Assembly: GCF_024346975.1 (NCBI RefSeq)
Contig: NZ_AP024885.1
Coordinates: forward strand, 434,001 to 498,000
DNA: 64,000 nucleotides
Reading direction: 5' to 3'
Origin: Vibrio neonatus
Lineage (GTDB): Bacteria; Pseudomonadota; Gammaproteobacteria; Enterobacterales; Vibrionaceae
Shown here: positions 60,241 to 64,000 of the stretch, piece by piece
Layout of the letters: each line of letters begins with the position of its first letter
Numbering within the stretch: the stretch's first letter is position 1
Program-made: the position numbers and the translations under genes
Notes under the pieces: model-generated
Seen by the model: the letters and a program-made list of their open reading frames with translations, nothing else
What the model was told of the DNA's origin: nothing
Databases searched by the model: none

Positions 60241-60316
60241 GTCCCGTTCGTCTAGAGGCCTAGGACACCGCCCTTTCACGGCGGTAACAGGGGTTCGACT
60301 CCCCTACGGGATACCA
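60241..60316 (+). tRNA. tRNA-Glu (anticodon TTC)
   Basis: 76 nt with encoded CCA. Anticodon stem CCGCC/GGCGG with loop CTTTCAC; D arm and T loop GTTCGAC present. The acceptor stem GTCCCGT/ACGGGAT has a G1-U72 wobble at its end, unlike the G1-C72 pair in E. coli. First tRNA in the 16S-23S spacer. Confidence 0.96.
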
Positions 60317-60318
60317 TT

Positions 60319-60394
60319 GGGTCGTTAGCTCAGCTGGTAGAGCAGTTGACTTTTAATCAATTGGTCGCAGGTTCGAATCCTGCACGACCCACCA
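60319..60394 (+). tRNA. tRNA-Lys (anticodon TTT)
   Basis: 76 nt with encoded CCA. Acceptor stem GGGTCGT/ACGACCC, anticodon loop CTTTTAA, T loop GTTCGAATC. It lies 2 bp after tRNA-Glu in the spacer. Confidence 0.97.
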
Positions 60395-60427
60395 TTTTCT
60401 CCTTTTGGCAGAAAATGAATCTAAGAT

Positions 60428-60503
60428 GGGGCTATAGCTCAGCTGGGAGAGCGCCTGCCTTGCACGCAGGAGGTCTGCGGTTCGATCCCGCATAGCTCCA
60501 CCA
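60428..60503 (+). tRNA. tRNA-Ala (anticodon TGC)
   Basis: 76 nt, almost identical to E. coli tRNA-Ala1B; acceptor stem GGGGCTA/TAGCTCC with the identity pair G3-U70, anticodon loop TTGCACG region, encoded CCA. Confidence 0.97.
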
Positions 60504-60540
60504 TTCTTAGAAATGTTCATACCACTGAACAATAAAATGT

Positions 60541-60616
60541 GGGCGATTAGCTCAGTTGGGAGAGCACCTCCCTTACAAGGAGGGGGTCACTGGTTCGAGC
60601 CCAGTATCGCCCACCA
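60541..60616 (+). tRNA. tRNA-Val (anticodon TAC)
   Basis: 76 nt; acceptor stem GGGCGAT/ATCGCCC, anticodon stem CTCCC/GGGAG with TAC, encoded CCA. Probably the substrate of TrmN6 (A37 methylation). Confidence 0.97.
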
Positions 60617-61055
60617 TTCTCTGACTATTTTTGGAAAGTTATTCCAAACCAGAACAAGAAATTGATACTGGTTGGGATTTTTGTCGCCTAAGCGATTTAC
60701 CGAAAGTGATTAGAAAATGGTTTTATAGCTGTATGGCTAAAAAATCTCGCTCTTTAACAATTTGGAAAGCTGACGATAAGTAATTGATTTATTACTTATC
60801 AAATTTAAAAGTTCTCAAATCCTATATCTTTATGATGTAGGTACCAACACACATTCAAGTGTTCTTGCCTTTTTATTTCCACTTTTTTTAAAAAAAGTAG
60901 AACAAAAAAGGACATCTACTTTAAGTAGGTGTGTAAATTTGAGTCCGGCAAAATCGAATGTTATCTCGCTCATAATAAAGAGATAACGCACCTTGGAAAC
61001 GTCATACTACGTTGTAGCAAACGTATTGCGTAAGCAAGACCCTTTGGGGTTGTAT
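60617..61055 (+). other. Distal 16S-23S spacer
   Basis: About 440 bp between tRNA-Val and 23S, with no further tRNA seen. It contains a second boxA and long AT-rich stretches that would form the 23S processing stem with sequence after 23S. No ORF of interest. Confidence 0.8.
60748..60759 (+). promoter_or_regulatory. boxA element in the 16S-23S spacer
   Basis: CGCTCTTTAACA repeats the boxA of the 16S leader ahead of the 23S gene. Confidence 0.8.
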
Positions 61056-63943
<2,888 letters not shown>

Positions 63944-64000
63944 ACAACACCCAAGGGGTTTTGTGGACTCAAAGTAAGAACTTTGAATGTGTGACAGAGA

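Overview
This window is a chromosomal segment of a gammaproteobacterium of the Vibrionaceae, most probably a Vibrio. The 16S/23S sequences look like Vibrio, and the gene order is the usual Vibrio chromosome 1 order: arcA-thrABC, xerD-dsbC-recJ-prfB-lysS, queA-tgt-yajC-secDF, slt-trpR-yjjX, raiA, bamD, rluD-pgeF-clpB, then an rRNA operon. I see no prophage, insertion sequence, integron or CRISPR array. The region is almost entirely core genome, densely packed, with clear intrinsic terminators. The identifications come from reading protein motifs and remembered homologues, not from database searches.

Layout. 1-6500: the 5' part of arcA (minus strand), an exported small protein, and the threonine operon with its Thr/Ile-rich leader peptide and attenuator. 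6500-14000: grcA behind an FNR box, DNA repair genes nfo and ung, a hemerythrin-like protein, a DUF3545-type small protein, an Na+/alanine symporter (AGCS), yaaA, a GNAT acetyltransferase and a VOC protein. 14000-23100: srmB and the tRNA methyltransferase trmN, fldB, then xerD-dsbC-recJ-prfB-lysS; prfB carries the programmed +1 frameshift. 23100-32600: a CBS-domain protein, a secreted trypsin-like protease, queA, tgt-yajC-secD-secF, fkpB and ispH. 32600-42100: a CstA/BtsT-type pyruvate or peptide transporter, a DUF2799-type lipoprotein, a lipoprotein zinc metalloprotease of unrecognised family, the peptidoglycan-recycling genes murQ, anmK and nagZ, and a BtsS/BtsR (YehU/YehT) two-component pair. 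42100-58100: aroF-tyrA behind a double TyrR box, ettA, slt-trpR, pheA-yjjX, raiA, an MltF-like lytic transglycosylase, bamD, rluD-pgeF and clpB behind a sigma32 promoter. 58100-64000: an rRNA operon with two stringent-type promoters, 16S, four spacer tRNAs (Glu, Lys, Ala, Val) and 23S; the 5S lies beyond the window.

How the genes work together. Several units are biosynthetic: threonine from aspartate, tyrosine and phenylalanine from chorismate, isoprenoids, and queuosine. Others serve protein export and envelope assembly (YajC-SecDF, BamD, DsbC), murein turnover and recycling (Slt, MltF-like, NagZ, AnmK, MurQ), and translation (PrfB, LysS, EttA, RaiA, RluD, rRNA/tRNA). Candidate control sites explain part of the regulation: FNR boxes at arcA and grcA, a perfect CRP palindrome at raiA, TyrR boxes at aroF, a sigma32 promoter at clpB and threonine attenuation.

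The least ordinary signals are small. They are a perfect 15-bp AU-rich inverted repeat that would sequester the ribosome binding site of the secreted protease; a plus-strand terminator with a possible sRNA or 25-codon ORF beside the raiA CRP site; three 20-bp-phased repeats resembling BtsR sites upstream of the CstA-type transporter; and a lipoprotein with an HExxHxxGxxHD zinc motif.
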